DNA of 64,000 bases. Origin: Streptomyces silvae. GTDB taxonomy: Bacteria; Actinomycetota; Actinomycetes; Streptomycetales; Streptomycetaceae. A model generated the notes under the pieces. That model was not told the DNA's origin. It saw only the letters and a program-made list of their open reading frames with translations, and did not search any database. Positions 44,352 through 52,872 of the stretch are shown piece by piece (positions within the stretch are counted from its first letter, which is position 1; each line of letters starts with the position of its first letter). The DNA lies in the NCBI RefSeq assembly GCF_016745505.1, contig NZ_JAERUC010000090.1:1-64000 (forward strand). Reading direction: 5' to 3'. A program made the position numbers and the translations under genes.

Positions 44352-45358
44352 CAGTGCCGCCCCCCGTCCTGTCCGTACGCGGCCTGTCGGTGCGTTTCCT
44401 CATGCCGCACGGCCGCCCCGTCGCCGCGGTCACCGACGCGCGCTTCGACGTCCTGCCCGGCGAGTGCCTCGCCCTGCTCGGCGAGAGCGGCTGCGGCAAG
44501 TCCGTCCTCGCCTCGGCCCTCCTCGGCCTCCTCCCCGGCAACGCGCAGACCGCGGGCGAGGCACTCCTGGGCGATCTGAACCTCCTCACCGCCGACGAAC
44601 GCACCCTGGCCGGCACCGTCCGGGGCCGCCGGATCGGACTGGTGCCCCAGAGCCCGGCCGCCCACCTCACGCCCGTACGCACGATCCGCTCGCAACTGGG
44701 AGAGGTGATATCCGAGTTGAAGGGGATACGACGCGGAGCACGGCTCCAGCACGCGGTCCTGGCGGCAGCCGGGCGGGCCGGATTTCCCGAGGACCACCTC
44801 GACCGCCACCCCCACCAGCTCTCCGGCGGCCTCGCCCAGCGCGCCGCGACCGCCCTGGCCCTGGTCGGTGACGCGCCGCTGCTGCTCGCCGACGAGCCGA
44901 CCACCGGTCTCGACCGGGAGCTGGTGGACCGTACGGTGGACGAACTGCGCCGGCACGTCGACGCCCGGAGCGGTGCTGCGGGCCACGGGCTGCTGATGAT
45001 CACGCACGATCTCGCCGCCGCCGAGCGGATCGCCGACCGGGTCGCCGTGATGTACGCGGGCCGTATCGTCGAACTGGGGGAGGCCGACGCGTTCTTCGGG
45101 GCTCCGGGCCCACGCCACCCGTACAGCCGTCGGCTGCTCCAGGCGCTGCCGGACCGCGCCTTCACGGCCATTCCCGGCATGCCACCGGAACTCGGGGACC
45201 TCCCCGACGGCTGCGCCTTCGCCGCCCGCTGCGAGCGGGCCACCGGCCTGTGCTCCACCCGCCCGCCGACGGTCGACGGGATCTCCTGCCACCACCCCCA
45301 CCAGGGGCCGGAGGCCGCCCCGTACACGCTCATGCGGAAGGGTGCCGACCGTGCTTGA
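44348..45358 (+). CDS. nikD: Nickel/peptide ABC transporter, ATPase 1
   Basis: ATP-binding protein of 336 residues. Walker A GESGCGKS (45-52), signature LSGGLAQ (158-164) and Walker B LLLADEP (178-184) are intact. The C-terminal oligopeptide-type extension with DGCAFAARCERATGLC carries four spaced Cys, the pattern that holds an iron-sulfur-like site in Dpp/Opp ATPases. GTG start overlaps the stop of nikC (GTGA). Confidence 0.8.
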   Translation: MTVPPPVLSVRGLSVRFLMPHGRPVAAVTDARFDVLPGECLALLGESGCGKSVLASALLGLLPGNAQTAGEALLGDLNLLTADERTLAGTVRGRRIGLVPQSPAAHLTPVRTIRSQLGEVISELKGIRRGARLQHAVLAAAGRAGFPEDHLDRHPHQLSGGLAQRAATALALVGDAPLLLADEPTTGLDRELVDRTVDELRRHVDARSGAAGHGLLMITHDLAAAERIADRVAVMYAGRIVELGEADAFFGAPGPRHPYSRRLLQALPDRAFTAIPGMPPELGDLPDGCAFAARCERATGLCSTRPPTVDGISCHHPHQGPEAAPYTLMRKGADRA

Positions 45359-46031
45359 ACTGCGCTCAGTCACCGCCGGTTACGCCAGGAACGAGCCGGT
45401 GTTCGACGACGTCTCCCTGACCGTCACCCCCGGCGAAGCCGTCGGCCTCGTCGGCCCCAGTGGCTGCGGCAAGTCCACCCTCGCCCGTGTCGCCGCGCTG
45501 CTGCACCGCCCGGACTCCGGCGCGGTGGTCCTGGACGGCGAACCGGTGAGGCACTGGCGCCACCGTGCCCCGCGCGCGCAACGCACGGCCTTCGGGGTCG
45601 TCTTCCAGCAGCCGAGGCTCTCGGCGGACCCCCGTCTGACGCTCAGCGACCTGATCGAGGAGCCGCTGCGGGCCACCGGCCGCCGTGAAACCGCCCGGGA
45701 GCGGGTCGCGGAACTGGCCGGGACCGTCGGTCTCACCCAGGACCTGCTGGGCAGACGACCGCACGAGGTCAGCGACGGCCAGCTCCAGCGCGCCTGCCTC
45801 GCCCGCGCCCTGATCCTGCGACCGCGGTGGCTGATCTGCGACGAGATGACCGCGATGCTCGACGCGTCCACCACGGCCGCGCTCGTCGCCGTCGTCGAGA
45901 GCTACCGCAGCGCGACCGGCGCCGGACTCCTGGCGGTCGGCCACGACCGCACCCTCCTGGAACGCTGGTGCGACCACACCGTGCACTGGGAGAACCTGAC
46001 CGCTTCTCCCACCCCGGGCAACAGCCTCTGA
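45351..46031 (+). CDS. nikE: Nickel/peptide ABC transporter, ATPase 2
   Basis: ATP-binding protein of 226 residues, short for the family because it lacks the C-terminal oligopeptide extension. Walker A is GPSGCGKST (35-43). The signature loop reads VSDGQLQR in place of LSGGQ, and Walker B is LICDEMT with Met after Glu; both variants occur in NikE-like proteins but are worth noting. I prefer the GTG at 45351 (VLELRSV), inside the previous gene, because GGAAGG is 9 bases upstream of it. Last gene of the operon, followed by a stem-loop. Confidence 0.78.
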   Translation: MLELRSVTAGYARNEPVFDDVSLTVTPGEAVGLVGPSGCGKSTLARVAALLHRPDSGAVVLDGEPVRHWRHRAPRAQRTAFGVVFQQPRLSADPRLTLSDLIEEPLRATGRRETARERVAELAGTVGLTQDLLGRRPHEVSDGQLQRACLARALILRPRWLICDEMTAMLDASTTAALVAVVESYRSATGAGLLAVGHDRTLLERWCDHTVHWENLTASPTPGNSL

Positions 46032-46077
46032 CACGGCCTTCGGGGCGCCACCCGACCGCGCCTCGCTGCGGCCGGTC

Positions 46078-46095
46078 GGCCACGCTTCGGTGGCC
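46078..46095. terminator. Stem-loop after nik operon
   Basis: GGCCAC/GTGGCC closed by a GCTTCG loop, between convergent nikE and the MarR-like gene. Confidence 0.6.
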
Positions 46096-46103
46096 GCCGC
46101 CTG

Positions 46104-46571
46104 TCAGGCGACCGGCCCGCCCGCGTTGCGGATCAACCGCTGGAGCACCTTCACCGTGGTGACGTAGTCCGCGTCGTCGATGCCCTCGTGCAGGGCGGCG
46201 CGGATCGCGGGAGCGTTGCGGGCGAGGTCGACCCGGGCCTGCTCCCCTTCCTCGGTGAGCCACAGCCGGTCCTCGGCGTCGCGGGTCAGCCAGCCGCGCT
46301 CCAGGAGCCCCTGGGCCTCCGCCGCGAGGTCGTCCTCGGGCCGGATGTAGGAGGTCATGGCCTCCCGCAGCTCGGGCAGGGTCATCCCCTTGCCGTCGGG
46401 GGAGATGTCGTTCGCCGACAGATTGCGCAGCAGCCAGAACTGGGGCTGGGTGTAGCCCTTCTCGGCCTGCCGGGCCCGGGTGTACGCGATCAGAGCGTGA
46501 TGGGCGACCCCGGTCCAGTAGGCGGCGGGCTGTCCGGCGAGTTCGGCGTCGGCGGTCTGCTGGGTCGTCAT
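46104..46571 (-). CDS. MarR-family regulator
   Basis: Winged-helix protein of 155 residues of the MarR type. The pattern is YTQPQFWLLRNLS (helix 2), TLPELREAMTSYIRPEDDLAAEAQGLLERGWL (HTH region) and RLWLTEEGEQAR (wing). GGAGGG precedes the ATG. It is convergent with the nik operon and divergent from the lipase gene, with 214 bases between. Targets unknown. Confidence 0.82.
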   Translation of the reverse strand: MTTQQTADAELAGQPAAYWTGVAHHALIAYTRARQAEKGYTQPQFWLLRNLSANDISPDGKGMTLPELREAMTSYIRPEDDLAAEAQGLLERGWLTRDAEDRLWLTEEGEQARVDLARNAPAIRAALHEGIDDADYVTTVKVLQRLIRNAGGPVA

Positions 46572-46785
46572 GAGGTGGCCCTCCTGGTGTTTCGGCGTCG
46601 GACCCGCACGGTGTGCGGGTCATGCCGAGACCGTAGGACCTCAAGCGCGGTTGAGGGCAAGCGGGCAGCTGACCCGCCCGACCGCGCCCCCGCCCGCGAA
46701 CGCCGGTGATTTCACCGATGGCGGGGGAGCCCAGCGCCCCGACTCTTGTCGGGTCAGGCACCCGCATCCCCGTCAGGAGTGCTCC

Positions 46786-47526
46786 ATGCGTCGTTCCCCC
46801 CGCCGGCTTCTCGGCGCCCTCGCCGCCGTCACCGTGGCGTTCACCCTGTTCTCCTCGGCACCGACGGCCGGTGCCGCCCAGACCGCCGACCGCACGGCCG
46901 CACCGGCGGCACGCGCCGCCGCGGCTCAGCCGCTGTCGACCAGCACACCGGTCGTCTTCGTCCACGGGTACACCGGCAACGCCTCCAACTGGGTCACCGC
47001 CAGAAGCGTCTTCCAGCGCAACGGCTGGTCCAGCTCCAACCTCTTCGCGTACGAGTACAACTCCTACGGGAACAACATCACCAACGCCCAGGGCCTCGCC
47101 ACCTTCGTCAACGACGTCAAGTCCAGGACCGGCGCGAGCAAGGTCGCGATCGTCAACCACTCGATGGGCGGCCTCGTCAGCCAGTACTACCTGAAGGTGC
47201 TGGGCGGCAACACCAGCGTCAGCCACCTCGCGTCGATCGCGGGCGCGAACCACGGCACGACGTACGCCGGCGCCTGCCTGATCTACACGACCTGCCAGCA
47301 GATGTACCCCGGCTCCTCGTTCATCGCGCAGATCACCGCGGGGGACGAGACGCCCGGTGACACCAAGTACGCGACCTGGTACTCGGCCTGCGACGGCATC
47401 ATCCTCCCGTACACCAGCACCAAGCTCAGCGGTGCGACGAACAACAACGTGGCCTGCCAGACCCACATCGGGTATCTGGCGGACACGATCGTGCTGGGCC
47501 AGATCGCGCGCTTCGTCGCCTCCTGA
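46786..47526 (+). CDS. Secreted lipase/esterase
   Basis: Exported alpha/beta hydrolase of 246 residues of the class 2 (LipA/EstA-like) lipase group. After a signal peptide (cleaved near residue 30) come the oxyanion motif FVHGYTGNASNW (about 58-70) and the nucleophile elbow NHSMGG with Ser126. Four Cys in the second half probably form two disulfides. It should hydrolyse extracellular acylglycerols. CAGGAG is 8 bases before the ATG. A very strong terminator follows. Confidence 0.9.
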   Translation: MRRSPRRLLGALAAVTVAFTLFSSAPTAGAAQTADRTAAPAARAAAAQPLSTSTPVVFVHGYTGNASNWVTARSVFQRNGWSSSNLFAYEYNSYGNNITNAQGLATFVNDVKSRTGASKVAIVNHSMGGLVSQYYLKVLGGNTSVSHLASIAGANHGTTYAGACLIYTTCQQMYPGSSFIAQITAGDETPGDTKYATWYSACDGIILPYTSTKLSGATNNNVACQTHIGYLADTIVLGQIARFVAS

Positions 47527-47552
47527 CCTGACCGTCGTACGACGATCCCGCA

Positions 47553-47598
47553 CACACCCCCGCCCCCCGGCACCCGTGACGCCGGGGGCGGGGGTGTG
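47553..47598 (+). terminator. Strong stem-loop terminator after lipase
   Basis: A GC-rich stem of about 18 bases (CACACCCCCGCCCCC and complement) with a 9-base loop; outer bases GATCC/GGATC extend it. Confidence 0.85.
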
Positions 47599-47706
47599 CG
47601 CGGATCGTCCGCTACAACCCGGCCTACCCGGCCTACCTGGCCTCCTGGAAACGAGTGGTCCGCCCCAAAGCCCGTCCCGTACGGTCGTTCGGTGTGCTTC
47701 TACGCC

Positions 47707-48063
47707 ATGACCTCCTACAAGCTGCACCACGCGTGCGTCCCGTGCCGCCTCAGCTTCAAGCGGCACCCGGATCCGCGCCGTGGTCACCCGTGCCCGAACT
47801 GCGCCCGGCCCCTGGTGTGCGCCGGACATGACTTCGCACCACCGCCCAGGCGTGACCGCCGCGCCTGGACGGTGGTCGCGGTGGTGCTGGGGGAAGGGCT
47901 GCGCTACGAGGGGCTGTCGGCCTGCGGCTGCGGCAAGGAGCCCCGCTACCGGCCGCGCACACGAGCCGCTCTCCGGGCCCGCCGGTCCGCCGCCGCACGG
48001 GAGGGGGTCCCGCTGTCCCAGGCGCTGTCCCGGCCGGACCCCTGGATCCCCACCGCCGACTGA
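47707..48063 (+). CDS. Zinc-ribbon-type conserved protein
   Basis: Small basic protein of 118 residues. CVPCRLSFKRHP and CPNCARPLVC supply four Cys in a CxxC...CxxC zinc ribbon, and a CGCG pair follows near residue 75. Conserved in streptomycetes as far as I can judge, function unknown; nucleic-acid binding is plausible from the basic C-terminus (RPRTRAALRARRSAAAR). ATG chosen over a GTG five codons upstream. Confidence 0.7.
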   Translation: MTSYKLHHACVPCRLSFKRHPDPRRGHPCPNCARPLVCAGHDFAPPPRRDRRAWTVVAVVLGEGLRYEGLSACGCGKEPRYRPRTRAALRARRSAAAREGVPLSQALSRPDPWIPTAD

Positions 48064-48095
48064 CCTCGGCGGCGAACTCAGCTAATCTGCACGCC

Positions 48096-48902
48096 GTGAT
48101 CGACACATATGCGGGCCTGGACGATGCAGAGATCGCGGTGGCAGCGGCGCGGGCCGGCGCGGAGGTGGTGCGCGCCGGATACGGGCGGCGGCACTCCCGC
48201 ATCGAGAAGGGCGCCGGGGACTTCGCCACCGATGTCGATGTGGCCGCCGAGGAGGCGATCCTGGGCGTCATCCGTGCCGCACGGCCCGAGGACGCGGTAC
48301 ACGGTGAGGAGGGCGGGCAGCGGGGCGCGGCCGACGCGGAGCGCCGATGGCTGGTGGACCCCCTCTGCGGCACCCTCAACTATGCCGTCGGCAGCATGCT
48401 GGTGGCCGTGAACGTGGACCTGACCGACGGCCCGGTGGCGGTCGCCGATCCCTTCAGCGGCGAGGTCTTCTTCACCCGCGAGGGGACCGCCTGGGCCCGG
48501 GGCGAAGGGGGTCGAGGGGGCGATACGCCGCTGGCGCCGACGGCCGCCACCCGGCTGGTGGACGTGAACCTCGACCCGCCCTTTCCCGGCGCGCCCGCCT
48601 TCAGGGCGGTGGACCTGCTCGCCCACCCCCGGTTCGTCGAGGGGTTCCGGCCCCGGGTCGTGTCCTCGACGCTGGCGCTCGCCTGGGTCGCGGCCGGCAA
48701 GCGCGCCGCGTACGTCACCGATGGCAACGGCCTTGCCGGGAGCGTGCACTTCGCGGCCGGAATCGCTCTGTGCCGGGCCGCCGGCTGCGTCGTCACCGGA
48801 GTCGACGGCGCCCCGGCCGGGGAGTCGGGGCGAGGGCTCGTGGCGGCGGCGGACGCCGAGACCCATGGCGCCCTGCTGTCGATGATCCGACGGCGGGGCT
48901 GA
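48096..48902 (+). CDS. Degenerate inositol-monophosphatase-like protein
   Basis: Protein of 268 residues with the IMPase/FBPase fold. The first metal ligand is kept (E71 in VHGEEGG), but the core motif that is normally DPxDGTxN reads DPLCGTLN, so the second metal Asp is Cys91. The later WDxAAG motif reads VHFAAG, with His218 where the third metal Asp should be. Phosphatase activity by the usual two- or three-metal mechanism is therefore doubtful; it may bind a phospho-ligand or be a pseudoenzyme. GTG start. It is 33 bases after the zinc-ribbon gene, possibly in one transcript. Confidence 0.8.
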   Translation: MIDTYAGLDDAEIAVAAARAGAEVVRAGYGRRHSRIEKGAGDFATDVDVAAEEAILGVIRAARPEDAVHGEEGGQRGAADAERRWLVDPLCGTLNYAVGSMLVAVNVDLTDGPVAVADPFSGEVFFTREGTAWARGEGGRGGDTPLAPTAATRLVDVNLDPPFPGAPAFRAVDLLAHPRFVEGFRPRVVSSTLALAWVAAGKRAAYVTDGNGLAGSVHFAAGIALCRAAGCVVTGVDGAPAGESGRGLVAAADAETHGALLSMIRRRG

Positions 48903-48984
48903 CCGACGGGGCTGGGCGGCGGGACGGTCCGGCGGCGGGGGCACCGGCCGTCGGCGCCCCCGCCGGCGGCCGGTGGGCGCGGAC

Positions 48985-50454
48985 TCAGTCGACGTAGACC
49001 TCGGCGCGGTCGATGCTCACGAAGGACCCCTGTGACTGGCCGTTGTGCTGACCGGTCACCCGTACGCGGAGGGTGTGAGCGCCGTATCCGAGCCGTGGGC
49101 TCCTGTACTGCACGGCCTCGCCCACGCGGATGGGGCCGTGCAGGTCCACCGTCTGCTCCGCTCCGCCGTCGATGCTGACGGCCGCGTAACCGTTGCCCGT
49201 GTCCTTGACGGACAGCAGCGCGATGCGCGTACCGGTGAACGTGAACGTCGCCGTGGCGCCGGCGGCGTCGCTCCAGTGGTCGTCGCCCCAGAAGCACTGG
49301 GTCGCGCAGCCCGTACCCGAGTTCCAGGCCCCGCTGTAGGTCACGCCGCCCGACCCGCTGGAGCGGCCGTCGTCGTTGATCCAGTAGTTGCCCGAACCGG
49401 GGTCGCCGGAGGGCAGGTCCTGGGTGGCGCCGAGGGCGAGCGGGCGGCCGAAGTCAGGCGTGCCGTCCGCGCGCCAGGTGAACTTCTGCGCACGGGTGGT
49501 GCGGTTGCTGTAGGTGTTCACCGATGTGGTCTTGGCGTGGTAGACGATCCAGTCCTCCGTGCCGTCCGGTGAGGTGAAGAACGCGTGGTGCCCGGGGCCG
49601 AACACACCACGGTCGTCCGCCCGTGAGAACACCGCGTCCGGGTGCTGGTGCCAGGCGCCCGGCACCAGCGGGTCGGCGTCCGTGGGGAGCGACATCATGC
49701 GGACCTGGTAGTCGGGCTTCCCGGTGTCGCAGGCGGAGTACGTCATCCACACACGGCCGTTGCGGTAGAGGAACTCCGGGCCTTCACGCACCTCCGGGCA
49801 CCCGCCGGCCGCGTCGATCGGCACGGCGTTCCCGGAGACGGTGTACGGATCGGACATCGGGGCGATGTTCAGTCCGTTGTGCTGGTACTGGTTGATCCCG
49901 CTGTAGGCGAGGTAGAGACGGCCGTTCAGCTGGAGGATGCCCGCGTCGATGGCGAACTCGTCGGCGTGGTTGGGCGGGGCGAGCTTCGCCTTGAAGTGGT
50001 ACGGGCCGGTGGGGTCGTCGCGTTCCGACTCCAGGACGTACAGGCGGTGGTGGTCGTCGACGCCGTCGTCCGCCGTGTAGTAGAGGTACCAGCGGTCGCC
50101 GAAGCGGTAGAACTCCGGAGCCCAGATGTTGCGGTTGCGGGAGGGGTCGGAGTCGGTCCACACGGTGACGGGGTCGGCGGCGGCGAGGGTGCCGAGGGAG
50201 GGCGAGCGCCACATCCTGATGCTGTCGCCCTGGGTGGTGGTGAGGTAGTAATTCCCGTTCCAATGCGTCATGAACGGGTCGGGCCCCGAGTTCAGCGGGT
50301 TGCGGAACGTCCCTGCCGCGGCGGCCGGGGCCGGTGACGCCGAAGCCGCTGCCGGGGCCGCGGCAGCGGGGAGCAGGCCCAGGACCAGCCCGAGGAGTGC
50401 GACGAGGAGGGGGAGGGCGTGTCTTGCGGGGGGTCGGTGTGACTGCGAGGGCAT
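48985..50454 (-). CDS. Secreted GH43 arabinanase/xylosidase-like enzyme
   Basis: Exported glycoside hydrolase of 489 residues. After a signal peptide rich in Ala comes a five-bladed family 43 propeller (about 50-345) with the base D59 (SGPDPFM), the pKa-modulating D170 (AIDAGILQL) and the acid in REGPEFLYR (E224 or E227). A galactose-binding-like module (about 365-489, TATFTFTGTRIALLSV) is joined by a Ser/Gly linker. It acts on arabinan or arabinoxylan side chains. A perfect LacI-type palindrome lies 53-66 bases upstream of the start. Confidence 0.88.
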   Translation of the reverse strand: MPSQSHRPPARHALPLLVALLGLVLGLLPAAAAPAAASASPAPAAAAGTFRNPLNSGPDPFMTHWNGNYYLTTTQGDSIRMWRSPSLGTLAAADPVTVWTDSDPSRNRNIWAPEFYRFGDRWYLYYTADDGVDDHHRLYVLESERDDPTGPYHFKAKLAPPNHADEFAIDAGILQLNGRLYLAYSGINQYQHNGLNIAPMSDPYTVSGNAVPIDAAGGCPEVREGPEFLYRNGRVWMTYSACDTGKPDYQVRMMSLPTDADPLVPGAWHQHPDAVFSRADDRGVFGPGHHAFFTSPDGTEDWIVYHAKTTSVNTYSNRTTRAQKFTWRADGTPDFGRPLALGATQDLPSGDPGSGNYWINDDGRSSGSGGVTYSGAWNSGTGCATQCFWGDDHWSDAAGATATFTFTGTRIALLSVKDTGNGYAAVSIDGGAEQTVDLHGPIRVGEAVQYRSPRLGYGAHTLRVRVTGQHNGQSQGSFVSIDRAEVYVD

Positions 50455-50506
50455 GAGGCTTCCTTCCGGGGCTGAACCCGTTGCGGGATGGGGACCACAC
50501 GCGCGT

Positions 50507-50520
50507 TTACATCGATGTAA
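50507..50520. promoter_or_regulatory. LacI-type operator before GH43 gene
   Basis: TTACATCGATGTAA is a perfect 14-base palindrome with the central CG of LacI/PurR sites, in the GH43 promoter region. The regulator is not in this window. Confidence 0.7.
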
Positions 50521-50692
50521 TGACGGGGCGCCACGTTAAGTACGGGCAGTCGCCGTGTCAATGCCTGTCACAGGCGGCCACACGGCCGGTCGGCACGTCG
50601 AGGCAGGGGCCGTCCGCCGCGATCCCCGTTCCTGCGAGCTTGAGAGGGACCTGACATCACGAGGGGATTCTTCGGCCCATAGGCTGACGCGC

Positions 50693-51796
50693 ATGTCTGA
50701 CACGTTGAGCCCCAGCAAGACCCGCGCCGCACTCCGCGTCTCGGCCCGCGTCTCGGGCGAGCTGCTTCTGGTCCTCGCCATGGCCGTAGTGGCCGTGTGG
50801 GCACTCGGGCGGATGTGGTCGGTCGTCTGGCCGCTCGTGGTCGGCCTGTTGCTCACCACCCTGACCTGGCCCCTCGCGCGCTACCTCCGTCGGCGCGGGT
50901 GGCCCCCGGCCCTCGCGGCCTCGGTCGTGACGGTGGGGTTCCTCGTGGTCGCCCTGGGGGTCGTGGCACTGATCGCGGTGCCGGTCGCCTCCCAGTCCGG
51001 GGAACTCGCCGACGGCGTGGTCGGAGGCATCCAGAAGGTGCGCGAGTGGGCCTCCGGGCCGCCGCTCAACATCAGCGACGACCAGATCACCGGCGCCTTC
51101 GACTCGGCGACCGCCCGGATCCAGGACAGTCTGGGCAGCATGGTCACCACGGTCGTCACCGGCGTCAGCACCGTGGTCAACGGAGTGGTCACCGCCGTGC
51201 TGGCGATCTTCCTGATGTTCTTCATGCTCAAGGACGGCCCCAAGTTCCTGCCGTGGCTCGCGCGTCAGCTGCCCGGCAGGTTCGCCACCGACGTCCCGGT
51301 CGTGGCGGAGCGCGGCTGGGAGACCCTGGGCGGATTCGTGCGCTCCCAGGCCTACGTCGGCCTGCTCGACGCGGTCCTCATCGGCCTCGGCCTGTGGATC
51401 GTGGGAGTGCCGCTGGTGCTCCCGCTGGCCGTGCTGACCTTCGTGTCCGCCTTCGTGCCGATCGTCGGCGCCCTGTTCGCCGGCTTCGTCGCCGTGCTCA
51501 TCGCCCTGGTCTCCAACGGACCGACCGACGCGCTCATCGTGCTGGCGATCATCGTCCTGGTGCAGCAGCTCGAGGGCAATGTGTTCCAGCCCATGATCCA
51601 GAGCCGCGGACTCGGCCTGCACGCCGCCGTGGTCCTGCTCGCGGTGACACTGGGCGGCAGCCTGGCCGGCATCGTGGGCAGCCTGCTCGCCGTACCCGCC
51701 GCCGCGCTGGCCGCCGTCGTCTGGAACTACCTGCGCGAGCAGCTCAGCGAGCCGGTGGGGGAGCCGGAGACGAGCGACGCCGGGTCCGTGGCGTAA
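50693..51796 (+). CDS. AI-2E-family transporter (PF01594)
   Basis: Membrane protein of 367 residues with about eight helices: two N-terminal hydrophobic blocks, an extracytoplasmic helical region (SGELADGVVGGIQKVREW and DQITGAFDSATAR), and a C-terminal bundle with the conserved PIVGALFAG and QLEGNVFQPMIQSR motifs. The family includes putative autoinducer exporters and Na+(Li+)/H+ antiporters; the substrate cannot be named. ATG chosen at MSDTLSP. Confidence 0.86.
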   Translation: MSDTLSPSKTRAALRVSARVSGELLLVLAMAVVAVWALGRMWSVVWPLVVGLLLTTLTWPLARYLRRRGWPPALAASVVTVGFLVVALGVVALIAVPVASQSGELADGVVGGIQKVREWASGPPLNISDDQITGAFDSATARIQDSLGSMVTTVVTGVSTVVNGVVTAVLAIFLMFFMLKDGPKFLPWLARQLPGRFATDVPVVAERGWETLGGFVRSQAYVGLLDAVLIGLGLWIVGVPLVLPLAVLTFVSAFVPIVGALFAGFVAVLIALVSNGPTDALIVLAIIVLVQQLEGNVFQPMIQSRGLGLHAAVVLLAVTLGGSLAGIVGSLLAVPAAALAAVVWNYLREQLSEPVGEPETSDAGSVA

Positions 51797-51842
51797 GGCC
51801 CCGGACGGGCACGGACGAGGCCCCGGCCCGTACGGACGCCGA

Positions 51843-51954
51843 CATGGGCCTGGCCCATGACAAACAGCAGGAGCTCCCGGCTCGTCCCGCTGACAGGGGC
51901 GAGCCGGGGAGCCCTACGCGGTCAGGGGGCGAGCCGGGAGCCCTACGCGGTCAG
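51843..51954. repeat. Palindrome, hairpin and 30-base tandem repeat
   Basis: CATGGGCC T GGCCCATG (51843-51859) is followed by GCTCCCGGCTCG (51873-51884), which can pair with either of two downstream arms (51900-51912 or 51930-51941). These arms belong to two tandem copies of a 29-30-base unit, 51896-51925 and 51926-51954; the second contains the stop codon of the DUF1684 gene. It works as a terminator between convergent genes. Confidence 0.75.
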
Positions 51955-52778
51955 GGCTGCCCGCCGCGCTCCAGAGGGATCTTCTCTCCCGTCTCGATCG
52001 CGACCGGCAGCCGGTTCTCCGCCGGGGGCAGCGGGCAGGTCGCCAGATCCGTGTACGCGCACGGCAGATTCGCGGCGCGGTTCAGGTCGATCGTCACCCT
52101 GCCCTCGGCGTCGGGAGCCGCGATCGACAGGGAGCGGTTCGCCGCGTACGTGGTCACCCCCGAGGTCGCGTCCGTGAACAGCACCGTCAGGCTTCCGGCG
52201 GCCCTGCCGTTGAACGCCGTGAGCCGGTGTACCGCGCCGTCCAGCTCGAACTCCACCTGGCCGGGGGACTCGTAGACGTGCTCCAGCCCCTCGACCGCCG
52301 CGCCGACCGTCACCGCGCGCGGCGCGTCGAAGGGAACGAAGCGGCCGGGGCGCACCCAGCGGGGGTCGGGGGCGTACGCCGGGGTACGGGTGAACGCCGT
52401 ACGCAGCGCGTTCCCGGGGTGGCGGGGGCGAAGGATGTCATGCCCGCCCCGCTTGGCGACCTCGATCACCGCGTCGCCGAACCCCGGGTACAGGCTCTCC
52501 CTCTCGCCGATGACGCCGAAGTCGTACCGGCCGCTCACCGGCACACCGTCCACAGTGAGTTCCTCGCCCTCCGCCAGCTCGACCACCACTCCCTCCGGCG
52601 TGGTCGACCAGGCTCCCGGGGCGTCCTCGAAGCGGGTGGGTTCGGCGTTCAGCCAGTGCAGGCTCGTGATGGCGAGGAATCCGTGCGGTCCGGCGAGCAC
52701 CTCCTCGTGCTCCCGGTGCCACTGCTCCCAGTCCTTGACGAAATCCGACCGGTCGACGCCGACGTCCTGGACACTCAT
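51951..52778 (-). CDS. DUF1684-family protein
   Basis: Cytoplasmic protein of 275 residues with the DUF1684 fold. The C-terminal motif DLNRAANLPCAYTDLATCPLPPAENRLPV is the family hallmark, and HGFLAITSLHWL starts the N-terminal part. No biochemical role is established for the family. AAGGAG precedes the ATG. The stop codon lies in the tandem repeat at 51896-51954, so the extreme C-terminus was probably reshaped by the duplication. Confidence 0.82.
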   Translation of the reverse strand: MSVQDVGVDRSDFVKDWEQWHREHEEVLAGPHGFLAITSLHWLNAEPTRFEDAPGAWSTTPEGVVVELAEGEELTVDGVPVSGRYDFGVIGERESLYPGFGDAVIEVAKRGGHDILRPRHPGNALRTAFTRTPAYAPDPRWVRPGRFVPFDAPRAVTVGAAVEGLEHVYESPGQVEFELDGAVHRLTAFNGRAAGSLTVLFTDATSGVTTYAANRSLSIAAPDAEGRVTIDLNRAANLPCAYTDLATCPLPPAENRLPVAIETGEKIPLERGGQP

Positions 52779-52872
52779 GTTCGCTCCTTCATGGGGTGTA
52801 CGAGAGATACGTGCCTCGGGTGTACGTGAGATACGTGAGCCGGTCCCGGGCGCTCCGCCGGGTCCGGGCGGG

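Noticed and set aside
45769..47829. Long minus-strand frame spanning nikE, MarR and lipase genes
   Set aside because: It crosses three well-supported genes and intergenic terminators; nothing in it resembles a protein family.
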